A DNA stretch of 64,000 nucleotides from Erythrocercus mccallii (GCA_013397435.1 VZRG01000197.1:1-64000); one strand, 5' to 3'. Shown: positions 34,801-47,982, numbered from the stretch's first letter. Notes: generated from the sequence alone by a model not told the origin. Program-made: numbers and translations.

Positions 34801-37800
34801 AATGATCACTTTGGGACTTTGTTTTTCTATTATCAGAAATATAGCTGCAGAACTGTCACTTAGCAGTTAACCCAGGACACACCACCTGCCTCTGATCTCT
34901 CCAGCACTTCCCCAGGGTACTTTAGCTCTTCAAAGATTGTGCCTTTTGTAAGAGAATTATTGAGTTTGTTATAGTGATGTTGGAAGTGTTTTTTCATTCC
35001 TTAGATGTGGATGAAATATTCTCTTGGCTTTCTAACTGTATAATTCATCACAAACTTTGGGGGAAGGACAAGGCGGAGAGCTAGAGACCTAAATGACCAG
35101 ACTGATAATCATGTCATGGACAATAAATAACATATTTGAGAGAAGATTTTCAGGAGTGGTTTTGTGACAATACTTCAAGCTAAATTCTCTAAACTCATCC
35201 CTTACTGTACACACATCAAAATGCTAAAGGGGTTTTAAAACTCAGGGGTTATTCAACAAGAGACCATGGGATTTTCTAAAAGAAAAGAAGCACAACGTCA
35301 CTTGAAACAGACAAAAAAAAATGGGCATAATGGACAAATCTCTGTCTGTATTGCTTTTCCTATGTCCTGAATTGGTTTTAAAACTCTTAAACAAGTGTCT
35401 TTCTAGATGGCAGCAGAGCACATTCTGTCTCTTTACAGGAATTCCGTCCTTCCATCCCTTGGAGGTCTCATGGCATACCTGCTCCTTGCTCCTTTGAAGC
35501 AATCTATATCTGTTGCAATCTGTAAACTACACTCCTGGGAAGATCTCATTTCTCATTGCACTCTAAAAACTTCGGTTAGTGGACAGACACTTGGATGTTT
35601 CCAGGCAAAATATATTTTCCCCTTCTTTTCTTAAGGGTCCACCTTCCCCAAAGTGCAGTAGTAAATGCTGGATTTTCTGCAATTTTTTTAAAAAATTTCC
35701 AATTAAACATTATATAACAAACTCTTATGCAAGTGCTCTCATTCAAAAACTAGTAAATACTTTTATGAATGCACTGCAAAATGCATACACGTGGGTAGAT
35801 GATGATGATTCCTTTAATAACTAAGAAATGTATTTTGTTGCTTTTATTTACCAGTCAGTTTTTTATTTACTCAACTTTTTCTCATGAAAGCCTTATGGAA
35901 ATGTGGTATTGTGAATTTGGGAACAAAGAAAGATTTAAATTAAAAGTATTTTATTAAGCTTAGCTTCAGAGCTTCTCACAAACATCCCATAGAACCAGTG
36001 AATTGCTAATGTGAACATTATGTGGAATTGCACAACAAACATGGGGTTTTTTTCTGAAAGGAGATATTTTCTGGATGCATTTTTGTACAGTTCCTGCTTT
36101 GGAGTCAAAAATATCTGTGCTACAGAGGATAAGCTGTATTTCATAGTTCTGTAACCACTGAAGCTGAAGCTATATATTCCCATTAATGACTCCTTCTGAA
36201 TAGCTCTCTAGCTACTGGTCCAGACCAAACTATAGGAATTTAATATTTTTTACATTAAAATTATTACTTAATATGGTTTTCTACTATCTCTTTGACATGA
36301 AGGCTTAATGAATGAAAGTATTTTTAAATTAATTGTGAGGTAAGAAATTCTAGTTAATGTGATCTTAGCTTCTCTGGCAGTGATGCTTCATAGAGTTCCA
36401 AGTTCTTATGCCTTAAATTGAAGATAGGCTGCTAAACCTCTTTAGAAGCCTTCAATATGTGCTTCACATGTTCAGTGAAGCAATATTCCTTACGGAATTA
36501 TCTTTTTTTGGTGCTGTACTCAACTATCTTGAAAAAAATTCTGAAGAGAAATGAAATGTTTAAAAGGTACCAATAATTTTCACTGATTGATTATGTTACC
36601 ATTATTGATATTAAACCACAATGAATAGGCCAGCCGCAGTATTGGGAGTTTTAAATTTATTTTAAAATGGGACTGCAGCACAGCTTTCCAGACAGTTAGA
36701 GAGAGTTTTTGAATTCATAATGTTTAATTGCTGAAAAAACAGTAGTGGCAGAAAGTGCAGCACTTGGCACAGTAGAAATACAAAACTTTTTTGCTCTAAT
36801 GCAACATCATAGCAGAGACCTGTTGTTTATATGTGAGTTTCCATTTTCTTCTTTGACCCCATTTTTCCTTTCTCATAACTTCCTCAAACCATTATATTCT
36901 TAGTTGAAATATATCTGAAATATTGTCTGATTTCAGTTGTGAAGTAAAGTATTTATTTTGGAAAAATGTACATTAAAAAGAAGAGACAAAAGGAAAAGGG
37001 TTTTCACACAAGCTGTTTTGGAACACGTTCTTGAAGGCAAAAATGCATAGAATAAGGTTCAGCAACTTAATTAACCTAAAGAGTTTCATTTTGAATGTTT
37101 ATTTTAAAAATTATCTTTTTGAAAAATAACATAATGATTATATTAATTTCCTTTCAAGACTATGAAGCATGGGTTTGCTGGAGTGGATATCAGAATTTTT
37201 AGACTTGTCAATTGAGAAATCAGCGTGAAAAATATTGGAAGAAAAAAGAAGGGGAAAAGAAATTAAAATGTCTAACTTTGGATACTGCATTACAGTACAA
37301 GATTGTATACACCAGTTGCATTAGGATTTGCTTTGAGGATAAGAATAAAATAGTACTAAGGCAAGGAAGTTTTGAATAATGGAACGTACCATAGGAAGAA
37401 AGAATTTTGTACTTAGCAGTCTCATGAGAGGACCAAATAGTTCTTAAAGAGAAGGATGGGACTGAAGTAATAAAATTCTGTTGCCTGGATGTTTGATTTG
37501 AATCTGGCAGGAACCATCACAAGAAGCAGCTGAAGTCTTAGTGATTGCAGTGAGTCTTTCTCAGAGAACTAACTCTACACTTAGCTTCCTGTGTCATGTA
37601 GACTATTTCCAATGAGCTAGTGAGTCTTGGGATGGTGATTTATAGATGTAGAATTGGCACAAGGCTTTTGAATAGTAGGCTGTTAGCAGTTATTAAAAGA
37701 GAGCTGAAAGATGGTAGAGTAAATCTGTGAATTCTAAAAAATGTGTTATGGAGAACTATAATTGTGGTCATGATTTTTAAGCCTATTATAAAGAAGTTAT

Positions 37801-40044
37801 AATAATTCACATATTTTTCTACTCTACATAATCTTGCACATACTATTGGTAACCTTTCAGACGTCTTTGAGCTAGGAGGAAGTGAACAGACATGTTGATT
37901 AAGCCTTGAACAGAGCTAATGTGAGCTTTACTGGAAAAGAAAAAAGTATTTATGTTCTAATGACAATTGTGAGTTTTTTTTGTCCAAACTTCTCACTTGG
38001 AGGGTGCTGTTGGCCACTGAAATAAGGACTCCTACTTTTAAAGAGAAAATCTTGTATTATATGCTAAATCTTATTTAGGACTTCCAAAACCTCCTTTGGA
38101 CTCCTGGAACTAGTGTAAGACAAGGTAATAAAAATTGAATGGTATAATTATATGAACATAGGTCAGTTTAACTGGGGTTGTTTTTGAACAGAGGGAGGAA
38201 TAGTTGAGTTGATTTAATTTGTTGTTTCAAATTTTATTCTAACTCACTGACAGTGATTAGTGACTATGTAGAGGAACAAAACAAATAAAGTAAATTCTCT
38301 GTATTACTAAACAGTTCCGTAAATTTTAAATGCAAATAAAGTAATTATTCTTTCAGTCCAAGACAACACATGAATCTAGGCGCACAATATTTACAGGTAT
38401 TTCATTCAGTCTAAAAAAGGATATACCTGAAATTTGTTTGTTTGAAAGGAAAATATTGGGAAATGGGAACAAAATCTTAGCCTGCCTGTATTTGCATTCA
38501 AAATGACATTGACATACAAACCCCATCATTTTTAGAAACGCTGATTGGTCAGCTGCTGCTATAAAGCAAAATCTATCAGATATAAACTCCTACTTCAGCG
38601 TCTGTTTTTTCTCCTTTTATTTTTCTGTTTTCAGTTTGGTTCTCTTTAATGTCTGCTTTAGCACTGTCTGGATGGCAACAGTAAGATGCTACAGCTGATA
38701 CAGTAGCAGGAACTCCAATTAATTTCCTTCTTATCCAAGTGAGCTTCTTTTGAGAGGTTCCTCATCCTTGAACTTGATAGCTATAAAAATATGCATTTTG
38801 TGCTCAGGTAATATGAGAAGCCATTTTCTGGCATTTTTCTCTTGTTAGTGGAAAGGAGCAATTTGATATACAGAATACTTCAGCCAAGTCTTTTGACTAA
38901 AGGTTGGGCAGGAAACCTATGAAACAGCATGAGGACTGCCTAAGATTTAATAGCCTGATAATTTTGGACAAAAAAAAAACAACTTAGCTCTTAACAAGTA
39001 AATTATTATTCCAATTTCAAAATCAAATATGAGACATGTAGTGTGGTTTTTCACTCCTCTTGGGTATGCTGGCACCATACAGAGAACATGAAAAAAACAA
39101 TGAGACTTGTTATCAAATACAGTTTTGGATTTGACCTGCTCTTAAGGCTGGATGAAGTGATTAATCCAGTATATTTCTCCTTTCTTCAGAATGACAAAGT
39201 GCTTAAGCAAATTATTTCTGTATTTATATGTTGAACAAATATGACTTAACATTTTAAAGCACTTGAAAAAGCAAATATTTGCACTTGGGTGGTCCTCAAA
39301 AAAGGAAATCTACATTTAATAATAAATTGACTTTGTGATATTGCAGCAACCTATTTTTTTCCAGAATTACCATAAACATGAAGAAATCTAGTTGATTTTT
39401 TTCTCAGTCCTGTGTACACAGTTATAAATTATAGCTGTATATCAATATAACATTTTTGATTACTTTCACAAGATATTTCCTCTTTCTTATTGTTTTTGTT
39501 TGCTTCAATTTCAGGTTTCACATTTGTGTTTTAAGCACTACTTACAATCCTCTGTGAATCATCATCATCGTCAAAATAATTCTGTGTATTCACAGAGATG
39601 CAAGTTAAATAGAAATTTAACATTGCCCTGAATAAACCACCAGGCTTCTAAAGAGTGTTTATTTCCCCAGAACTGTATTTGGTCCTATATTTTCAGATCT
39701 GTGGTTTTCCTGTAACACACTTTAAAAATCAGAAAACAGTCTTCCAAAATTGAATCTGTACTGTGATTTAATATGATTACTAGTCCACTGAATGATTCTA
39801 ATATGCTGTGATAATATGATAAATATAATTAATATAATATAATATAATATAATGAACCAAGATAGATTGTCTGATACTATTACAGTTTGACAGAGAAGAC
39901 TGTCCTGCAAACCACAAAATATTAATTATGGTGTAGCAGATAAATTTAATGTCAGACCAAATAATGATTTAAGTTTATCAAGACAAACACATATAGAAAC
40001 TTCTTTCTGTATTAATTTCCATTCACAAAATATCACAGAAAACT
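34801..40044. other. Non-coding, no recognised element
   Basis: Over 5 kb of AT-rich sequence with no recognised transposon and no supported gene. It contains an (AATAT)n-type microsatellite at 39822-39853 and short GATGAT / ATCATC runs near 35799 and 39560. Confidence 0.6.
39822..39853 (+). repeat. (AATAT)n-type microsatellite
   Basis: Reiterated AATAT/TAATA pentamers with one interruption. Confidence 0.85.
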
Positions 40045-40048
40045 TTTC

Positions 40049-40085
40049 ATAGAATCACAATATCTGGAATTGGAGGGGACCCGTA
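40049..40085 (-). mobile_element. CR1 LINE 3' terminal fragment (about 37 bp)
   Basis: 'catagaatcacaatatctgg' followed by 'aattggaggggaccc' is the reverse complement of a CR1 3' terminus. Only the very end is recognisable, so it is an extremely short insertion or the surviving tip of an old one. Confidence 0.65.
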
Positions 40086-42719
40086 TTTTTACAGGCATTA
40101 TGGCACAGCAGATAATTAAGGATAGAATGTTTGATAAATAAACTGACTCTAATGATAAAACTTGGTTTTGGATTTAATAATTTATTTGAAATTTACTCTG
40201 TCATATAACTAAGGAGGCATAGAACAGTTCTGTAAATACAGCTTTGAATGGAGTGGCAACATGTAACTTGTGATGACTTTGCCATCTTGAATAAATTCAG
40301 TCTATTTTGTCTGTTACAAGAGAGAAGTAGCAATGAAATCACCATGAGGAAACTCCTCATAAAATCCAGACAAATAAAAGTCATTTATTAAAATGACTAA
40401 ATTTGCTTTAATTTACTATACAAAAAGCTGTTCTTAATGAACACAATGCTTCCATATGCATAAATAACAGTGCCTTGTTTCTGTATACAGGTTTAGGTAT
40501 GAGAGTGATTGCTGTTTGGCTATGGTAGTTAGTTCAAATTTATTCCTTACCCACATCCAAGTAGCTACAAAGAGAATGTGCACTGAACATTTAATCTGCT
40601 CCATGTCTCCTTTCTCCAACTGCCTCCAGAAAACTTACAAATATTTTTTCAAGCAAATCTGGATGTAATCTGCTACCTGTCCCCTTCTCCTGTGATGTTC
40701 TCAGAATATCAGTTGCTTCACAAGTTGAATGCATGAGCTAGAGCCAATCAAATACCCTGAGCTGAGATTGTAACTTCTTGTGAAGCCAGATGACAAAAAC
40801 CCATTCTGGTGTGATGTTCTGGGAACATTTTAACACTCCCTGCTGGAAGCCTGCTGTTTATCTTCTTGTTGAAACATCTTTATTGTTTTATCCTTTCAAA
40901 ATGCAGCTTTTTATTCACTCATGGGGTGTTATCTGTCAATCATGCCAGCTTCATGCTGCTTTGGTAATTAGCTAGTTTTGATCAGAGGCCAAGAAATAAA
41001 AGGTGAACCCTGCCATGAACTGAAAGGAGATGGCTGAAATGGAATTACAGATGAGTGTTGGAGACCTGATTCTCAGCTTCTCAAGTGTGCAGCCTCACTG
41101 CTAATGGACATATTAGGAGCGTACTGACCAAGAACCTAACGGGGTCCTAATGTGGGGCAGCCAGGATGGGTGGAAGTACATAGGAGATTATTTTTCCCTG
41201 GGTTAAGGAGTACTACAGATCATCATTGAGATAGTCTCTGAAAAAATCTAACTTTATGTGACACTGCAGAATTTATATCTTTGTTCTCTAATACGACAAT
41301 CTTTTTCTGCTTCTGCTACCTTGTCACTGACATCTTCCTGAGAAACTGAAATATTATTTAAGGAGAAAAGAGTCAAAGAGGTGGAGACACTGGATGTTGT
41401 AGGACACCTAAAGAAAGAATGCTTGCTTAAATCATGGTCACAGGGTGACAGAGATTTAGATTACATAAATTAGTTAGAGGCTTGTTAAATGCACTCCTAA
41501 AGAAAATAGTTCTAGTCTTGATACTATGAATGTGTGCTACCAGGATGACTAAAATTTTCAGAAGACAACAAACACTGCAAATTGATTGTATCTGTAATTG
41601 TACTCTTTTATTTATTTTTTCAACTATGACATCTTTCACCAGATATCTGACAATATTAGCAGATAACAAAGGAGGTTTTCAGATATCATAGTAAAGAGTC
41701 GTAAGTGACTAAGCAGATGGACAAGAATAGGCTCAGACTGGGAAGCAGTAATTGCAGTTGGAGTCCAGTGATTATACTCAAAATCTTTCCTGTAATGAAT
41801 AATCCCACTGAAATAAAATGAAGTTTTCAACATGAATAATGCAAACAGTGTGTTTTAATTTAGATGAGCTCATAAGTCTGGGGATTTTTTTGTAGACTAA
41901 TATTTTTGAGCCCATGAATAGCATTAATAATTTCAAGAATTAATGAAAGTTGAGAATTTAAATTTGAAGCTATTATGGACTGTTTAATCAATTAAAATGC
42001 ACATGGGATATTTCATCTTTTCAAGACATGGCAAACATTCTGAACAGCAAGATGACATGGCTTCCCTGTAGCTCATGCATAATTTTTAAAGGTGTTAGGC
42101 ATGCCTAGGCTGGTGATATTTTGTTGGAAACTCTTTAAACATGCTTCATCTGGTTTGTGTATGTGTATTATGCTAGAAGGCAGCACTACTCTGCTATCTC
42201 TTTTTTCAAAAACTTTTTGGGCTAAAACTCCTCAGAGATTTAGATTGCTGGAGATTTAGAGTCAGGCAGTATAAAACTACCAGCCCAAAGGCTGTCTGTT
42301 TAAGGGCTTCACCAGTGAGGAAATATGATCATTCTGGCTAATCTGGAACATTTTCCATCAAAGGGGACTGCATCTTTAAAAAAGGTCACCTTGGCCAGCG
42401 ACTTGTCGAGAGGATAGTCGTTCTGAGTCAGTTCTGATAAAGAAGTCATCCAATTCCTATCAATTGTGGGACAGCAGGGACATTCCTTAAGAACTTTTTG
42501 GTGATTCAGGTCCAGAAAAAGCTATTGAGTGTCTGCATGGATTCACATAGAAAGTTCATTTATATCAATATCCTGTTTCTGTCAGCAGGCTTCACCAAAT
42601 TGTTCTCCTGACACTCAGCCTGCAGTGACACTGAAGTTACTCGAACGGAGGTAATTTCTGTTTTCCATATCAATCCAATGGATTTTTCTACTATCCTTTA
42701 TAGAGAAAATGTCAATATT
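40086..42719. other. Non-coding, no recognised element
   Basis: AT-rich, no supported gene, repeat array or transposon. Confidence 0.6.
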
Positions 42720-43237
42720 TTTCATCATCTGTTTCTTCAGGGAAGGAGTTTCACAAGTCAGCTACGCCTTGTTTGCAAAGAAAAGCTCATCCCTTTGGCT
42801 TGTGTTGTAAGGCATATTTTCTGTTCCTGGTTCTTACACCAGCAGGTACAGTGAGTCTTTGACTGCTCACCTTTTCCATATCACATATGACTTTATAGCC
42901 ACGCCATTCTTGTCTCTGTCATCCCTTTGGCCAGAAGTTAATATCGTTATTCATTCCTCATTCAGAATCCCTTCCAAATTCTTATGTGTTCACACCACTT
43001 TGTTTTTCCTTTCAGATTCCATGTACATTTTTTAATGGAGAGACACGAATCCCACACAGTATCTCAGAAAGTGGTGCACCATGGGTTTACACCACAGCCT
43101 AATAATGCTTTTTGTTTTGTTCTGTTACTTACTTAATTGTTCCTAACATTTAATTTCTTACCTTGACAACTATTGGATAATATTTCTCAACGTAAATATG
43201 TATTCCAGCCTCACAATTGCTTCAGATCAGAGCCAGT
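42720..43237 (-). mobile_element. Ancient CR1-like LINE, left part of a split copy
   Basis: Minus-strand sequence resembling the old CR1 lineage shared with turtles and crocodilians rather than the young bird CR1 families. Recognisable blocks on the plus strand are 'gaaggagtttcacaagtcag' (42741-42760), 'catatgactttatagcca' (about 42884-42901), 'ggtttacaccacagcctaat' and 'attgttcctaacatttaa'. It is highly diverged, consistent with great age. An LTR interrupts it at 43238 and it continues after 43775. It encoded part of the CR1 ORF2 protein but no frame survives. Confidence 0.75.
43232..43237 (+). repeat. Left target-site duplication (GCCAGT)
   Basis: Perfect 6-bp direct repeat with 43769-43774, immediately abutting TG...CA LTR ends. 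Confidence 0.88.
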
Positions 43238-43289
43238 TGTTGTGGTGTGCCCCGATTTCCCCTTCTACTTCCCACGGTTGGTATATTCC

Positions 43290-43471
43290 ATTGGTTGGCA
43301 CAACCTCTTTGTTTGTCTGTCAAGGATTATTCCTTCTCTTTTGTCTAAAATGTTCTGTGTTCTGCAATATCTGGTTGGTGCCAGAACATTGTATCCTCCC
43401 CTTTGTGTATCCCATTGGTTAGAGTTTTCTGTACCACCCCTTGTAATGCCCACCCGCAGAGATTCCATTGG
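43290..43471 (-). promoter_or_regulatory. Three inverted CCAAT boxes in the LTR U3
   Basis: ATTGG at 43290-43294, 43414-43418 and 43467-43471, the last about 35 bp upstream of the TATA-like element. CCAAT boxes are bound by NF-Y, and clusters of them are common in retroviral and cellular promoters. Confidence 0.6.
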
Positions 43472-43504
43472 CTGTTGTTGTGTTCCACCCAGTGTACCAT
43501 CCCT

Positions 43505-43513
43505 TATTTAAAA
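43505..43513 (+). promoter_or_regulatory. LTR TATA-like box
   Basis: TATTTAAAA located 53 bp upstream of the AATAAA signal, as expected for a short R region between them. Confidence 0.55.
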
Positions 43514-43565
43514 GGTGCTGCACAGCAGTGTCTGTCGCTCTTCTCTCCCTGGCTCCTTTGAATCC

Positions 43566-43571
43566 AATAAA
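43566..43571 (+). terminator. LTR polyadenylation signal
   Basis: AATAAA in the expected R-region position of the family C LTR. It would act on plus-strand transcripts. Confidence 0.6.
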
Positions 43572-43768
43572 CCTTGTCGGAACCTCAAAGAGAGAGCCTC
43601 TCTCACCTCCTTTGCCTGGGTCCTTGTCGTTGTCTCCTTCACATGGCATGAGGCTACCAGCCTTACAGGTTCGGCATAGGCATCGCTTGTGTCCTGCCGC
43701 TCCCCACGCTCGCTGCGCTGCTCCTGCAGCTAGCTGGAGCCTGAGAGATCAAAAGGAGTGGGACAACA

Positions 43769-43774
43769 GCCAGT
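43769..43774 (+). repeat. Right target-site duplication (GCCAGT)
   Basis: Identical to 43232-43237. The pair fixes both borders of the solo LTR to the base. Confidence 0.88.
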
Positions 43775-44000
43775 ATTCCATGAAGAGTCTGTGATGTTTT
43801 TAAAAATGTGCATAATTTTTTGTTTGTCTACATTGAATTTCATATACTGTTTTATTGTCCAGTTATTCAGAATCAAATTCTTCTTCATAATAGTTTCCCA
43901 TCTTTATTATATTCAATAACTTAATACAATCAGCTAATATTTTGATGTCGTCTTTGCTACTTCATCAGTTATGTATTACACAGTATAAGCAAGAACAAAT
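43775..44000 (-). mobile_element. Ancient CR1-like LINE, right part of the split copy
   Basis: The same old CR1 lineage resumes after the LTR. Markers on the plus strand are 'aatgtgcataattttttg' (about 43805-43822), 'cattgaatttcatatactg' and 'cagctaatattttgatgtcg'. They lie in the order expected for a minus-strand copy read 3' to 5' across the ORF2 end. Similarity fades near 44000. Confidence 0.75.
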
Positions 44001-44736
44001 GAAAACTTCATAAAATGTATATTATGAAAAGCATTTGGGAAATTAAAATAGGAAATTTAACTATTTAGGAAAATGAATCATGAGAATATCTTACCCTTTG
44101 ACAGGACTTTCTAAGGGTCGGTAGACAAGACAGGCTTTTGTAGGCACAGTCAGTATTATTTAGTAGACTTGCTAATATTCTTGAAGAAGAAAAATTACAT
44201 TGGACATGAGCCAGAAGTGTCTTCCAGGTCTCAAAATAGTGGTAGCAGTTTTCAAAACAAAATACAAGTTAAGGACAAGTATTCAGAATTTACTTATTAA
44301 TGCATCAGCTAAACCATCTCTGTAAAAAATAAGTATTGTTACATAGGAAGCAGAAGGAACATTGAGAAGGTGAAAAGAACTGAATGGAGAGAAAAACAGA
44401 AATGAAAAGCAAGAAAAAGAGAAGCTGAGAAAGGAGAATAGATAATTACCACTTAAGGGAATGAGACGTAGTGTATAGTCTGCAGAATATGGAGAGATCA
44501 ATGCTGAGGGAAGCCATGATAATATGTCATAAAGAGAGTTCTGAGGCTTTCTTGTTATATTTTCTTTGTGGAGATGAAAACATCTCCATAAAGATGAAGA
44601 TGGCATGATTGTTTCCTGTGAAATGCTTTTCACTGACAGCTGGATATTTCTGTTATGCACAGCCTGGATGTATAAGTTCATGCTGGTATCTAATAGTTGC
44701 CTATTATCAGCTACCTATATGCCTTGATAACCTCTG

Positions 44737-45252
44737 GTGCACCTCTGGGTGAAACCTCATACATTTGTCCAAGTGTTGCAGCCAAAGCTGCTCAGGGGTC
44801 TGTTGTGGGGAGTGTTCATTGCAATTAGTACATGTTATTTGTACAAGTTATGCATGCAGTCAGTGTTCAGTGCTGCTAAGGTTTTGGAGAATTTGCTCCT
44901 GTTGGTTGATTTCATGAGACTGAGAAGCTGCTTAAAGTCTCAAGAATGTGGTTTTGGGAAGATTTACTTCCAGCATTTTCTTCCAGCTCTGTTTAATGCC
45001 TTTGTCTTCAAGTTCTGGGATAGAATGGGATGTGCTAAGAGAGATTTATTTTTTTCGTTATTGCTAGATAATTCTTCATGTAGTGTTCAGGGAACTCTTA
45101 GAAAAATTAGCTATTTCTCTAAGTATCTTTGTTGGATACAAGTCCTCTTTTATTTACTAAGTGGCCATTGCAAACCAAATGCAATGGTAGAAGAGACTTT
45201 GCCTTCCTGTTTTAGCTTTTGTTGTATGTTTCAGATGGCAGGTGGTCTATAA
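44737..45252 (+). other. Longest open frame of the window (171 codons, GTG start), probably chance
   Basis: The frame begins at GTG, and its first in-frame ATG is at about codon 40, leaving about 132 codons. The product is rich in Phe, Leu and Cys, as expected from translating T-rich DNA, and has no domain I recognise. An overlapping long frame on the other strand (45574-45212) points to a locally low stop density rather than coding. No promoter or splice context is apparent. Confidence 0.12.
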
Positions 45253-47982
45253 ATAGGGATTCTGGCATGCAGGTCTTCCATGTATCATAGTTTGTAAGTT
45301 GACATTGTTTATGCTGACCATGCTGTTTGAAAAATGAGATTTGTATAATTGGATTTTGGAAGTAATTTGACAAAAGAGTGCACGTAACTGAACTTGTGGG
45401 GAAAAAAGGAATTTCTGGGCCAAATGATGAAGACACACGTATCTTAGACTTTTTAGTAATACTGTTGTAAACTGGTTCCCAAACATAGCTCATAGGTTCA
45501 CCAACTGTAGGCCTAGTATAGTGCTTGTACCTATGCCAATGATGGTCCCACGAATGACTACCTGACAGTGACACTGGGCACTAATTTTCCTGGAAGGTCT
45601 ACTGATAAACCTCTCCAGTTTCAACTATGGCAGCAAAACTGGAGCTGCTGAGTTGGAGGTTGGACTCCATATAGAAGCTGCTGAACTTCCCTTTCCCCAC
45701 AGAGTTCCTCTGATCCTATAGTTCAGGAAAAATCCTTTCCCTTGAGAAATGTGTGTACAAGTATCACCTGCCCATCAGAATGACAACCACATGCAGTAAA
45801 ATAAGAACTTCCTGTACTACTTCATGCAGTTCATGTACCTGCAGGAGTCTGCAGTATTTTAGGTGGTTCTTTGTTTTCTTCTGTGCCCAGATAACTCTTG
45901 GCCTCTTTTATGACTTGCCTTCAGAGATGGAAAGCCTGCTGATCTTCGTACAGCACCTTACAGTCCTCTTTTTGCTCAGTTTAGTTTCAGGGGCCTGCTT
46001 TCTCCAAGCATTTTGTTTCTGAAAGGCCTATTAGTTAGAATCTGCATGCTAAAATGTATCTAATGATCCACAAATGGAAGAATTATTGTTAGTCTCCATT
46101 CTGATCTTGCAACAGAACACTCTGAAGAATCTGACTTATGTAATTTTGAATATCTGTGCCTGAGGCAGTTGCCTATATCACTTCTGTAAAGAGAGTAAGA
46201 TGCCTGTGATATACTTCAGATGCCTACCTTGAGATAAGATACAGCAGTAGCTCTTTCTTCTACTTGTTATGGAAGAGTTTTAGGAAACTAGATCATATGA
46301 AGATGTCTATGATGCAGAAATTTTAAAATTGATGAGACAGACAGATCCTATTACCTGGGGCTCCGCCAATAAACTGGCCATTTGAACAGGGAGGAAATTG
46401 GCCAAATAAATTCCTCTACAAGTTGCAAAAATAGCAATGAACATGAAGTGAGGAATTTTTTTATCTTCTGCTACATGCATGAAGTTCTTACCCAGAGATG
46501 TAGGAGACTTGTGTAGTGACAGTAACTGTAAAACCATTAAACTAATTGAACACAGAAATAAATATGCTCCCCTGAGATGGATCATAAACATTCTTTATTC
46601 TTTTTTTATCATTAACTTGTAATTTCCAATTTTTACAGCAAACAAATAAACAAAGCAGAAAAAATAAAATAAAAGCAATAAAAAGAACTTCTGCTCAGAA
46701 ACCACAAGCAAGGAATTTAATGGAAATTGACTGTATTTAAACACATGCTTGAGTAAGTAGTTAGGAAACAATGAGTATTGTCTAACACATCCAAACTGTG
46801 CACAGATGGAAGGTATAGGAATATAGAATTTTGGAATTTATTGAAATTTCTAATTTTGTTGAGGCTTTGGGTAGAGGACTTTCAATACTTGTACTGTAAT
46901 ACATGCTCTTCTCTTTCCATTCAGAATAATGGCTCTTGGAAGGCAAATTCTTTATAGTGACTGTAAGAAAACTTATCTGAATGTGATTCTGCACTTATTG
47001 AATATCAATATCAGTTTCACCATGTCAGTTCTTTCATCTTCATATCACAGTCTTTCATTCTCACAGAGTTTTAGGCTAAGCATAGATTTCAGGTTGCTGC
47101 TTCAACCTCTGGTATTTAACCAGTCTGTAAAATGGAGCTTACGAGCCTCAGATATTTTTAGAATACTTTGTGCTGGATTAAAGGAAAGAGAAGTCTTGTC
47201 AAGATGATTGCAGCATAGTCCCTTTTTAGTTTTTTCAGGGAGGTTCCAAGAAGCCTGAAATGGGAACCAGACTGTGCTATGATAAGCAGGCTTAGAAAGA
47301 GGGGAATAGGTACTGGTCCTGCTTCAGCACTGTGGAACTGGCTGATCCCAGGCTGTTTGGTCTTCAGGAACAGTCTCAGCAAATTTATACAGAGGTCTCC
47401 TTCTGCTGCAGTGTCTCCTGCTTGTGGAAACACAGTGGGAGGATGTGGAAATGTCTCAAATATCAGCAAGCATAAAGGTGAACTCTGGCCCATGGCTGCA
47501 GGTCTTGGGCCCTCTGACTGCAGCGACTTCATTTAGCTTTGACTTTACCCTGTGGCTACAGCTAGCTGAGCTGCAGGGCAGTCTTGTGGTACTGCATGAA
47601 AAAGGAACAAGGCTTCCATTCTGCTTTACCTTTGCATCAACTTCCCATTCTAATTTTATTTACATCTTCCCAAAAAAATGTCTTGGGAGCTTCAGAAATC
47701 ATTGTTTCCCAGAGCTATGTGGCAATCAGCATATAATCGTGGGTGTTGTCTTTTGGGAGGTGTATATTCTAGAGCCCTCCTGGGAGATGTGTCCAGTTAT
47801 GTGATTTGTTTTTTAACCCAGAATGAGAGATGGAGCTAGAATCGTGCTTACAATGGAATAAGTATCTGTATGAAATCTGAGTTTGTTTATCGTGTACTAA
47901 CCCTTAAGGAACAGTCCAGCACTGGCCAAACTGGTAGTATGGTAGCTTTAGAGGAAAATTGAGAAAACTACCGATATCTATG

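Larger units (their letters stand above)
43238..43768 (+). mobile_element. Complete solo LTR, family C (TGTTGTGG type)
   Basis: A 531-bp plus-strand LTR that begins TGTTGTGG and ends GGACAACA, with a 6-bp inverted end TGTTGT/ACAACA. It is bounded by perfect GCCAGT duplications. Inside are three inverted CCAAT boxes (ATTGG at 43290, 43414 and 43467), a TATTTAAAA box (43505-43513) and an AATAAA signal (43566-43571), in promoter-R-polyA order. The 6-bp duplication and the TGTTGT end fit class II (beta/alpha-retrovirus-like, ERVK-type) elements common in birds. No viral internal sequence is present, so it is a solo LTR. The U5-side region is GC-rich with several CpGs still present, which suggests a younger age than the surrounding CR1. 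Confidence 0.92.

Noticed and set aside
44737..45252. Longest open frame (171 codons)
   Set aside because: GTG start, T-rich low-information composition, a long overlapping frame on the other strand, and no known domain. Kept only as a low-confidence feature.
46307..46591. 94-codon minus-strand frame with hydrophobic stretches, resembling a membrane protein
   Set aside because: Hydrophobicity follows from T-rich codons. There is no recognisable family, no splice context and no conservation evidence.
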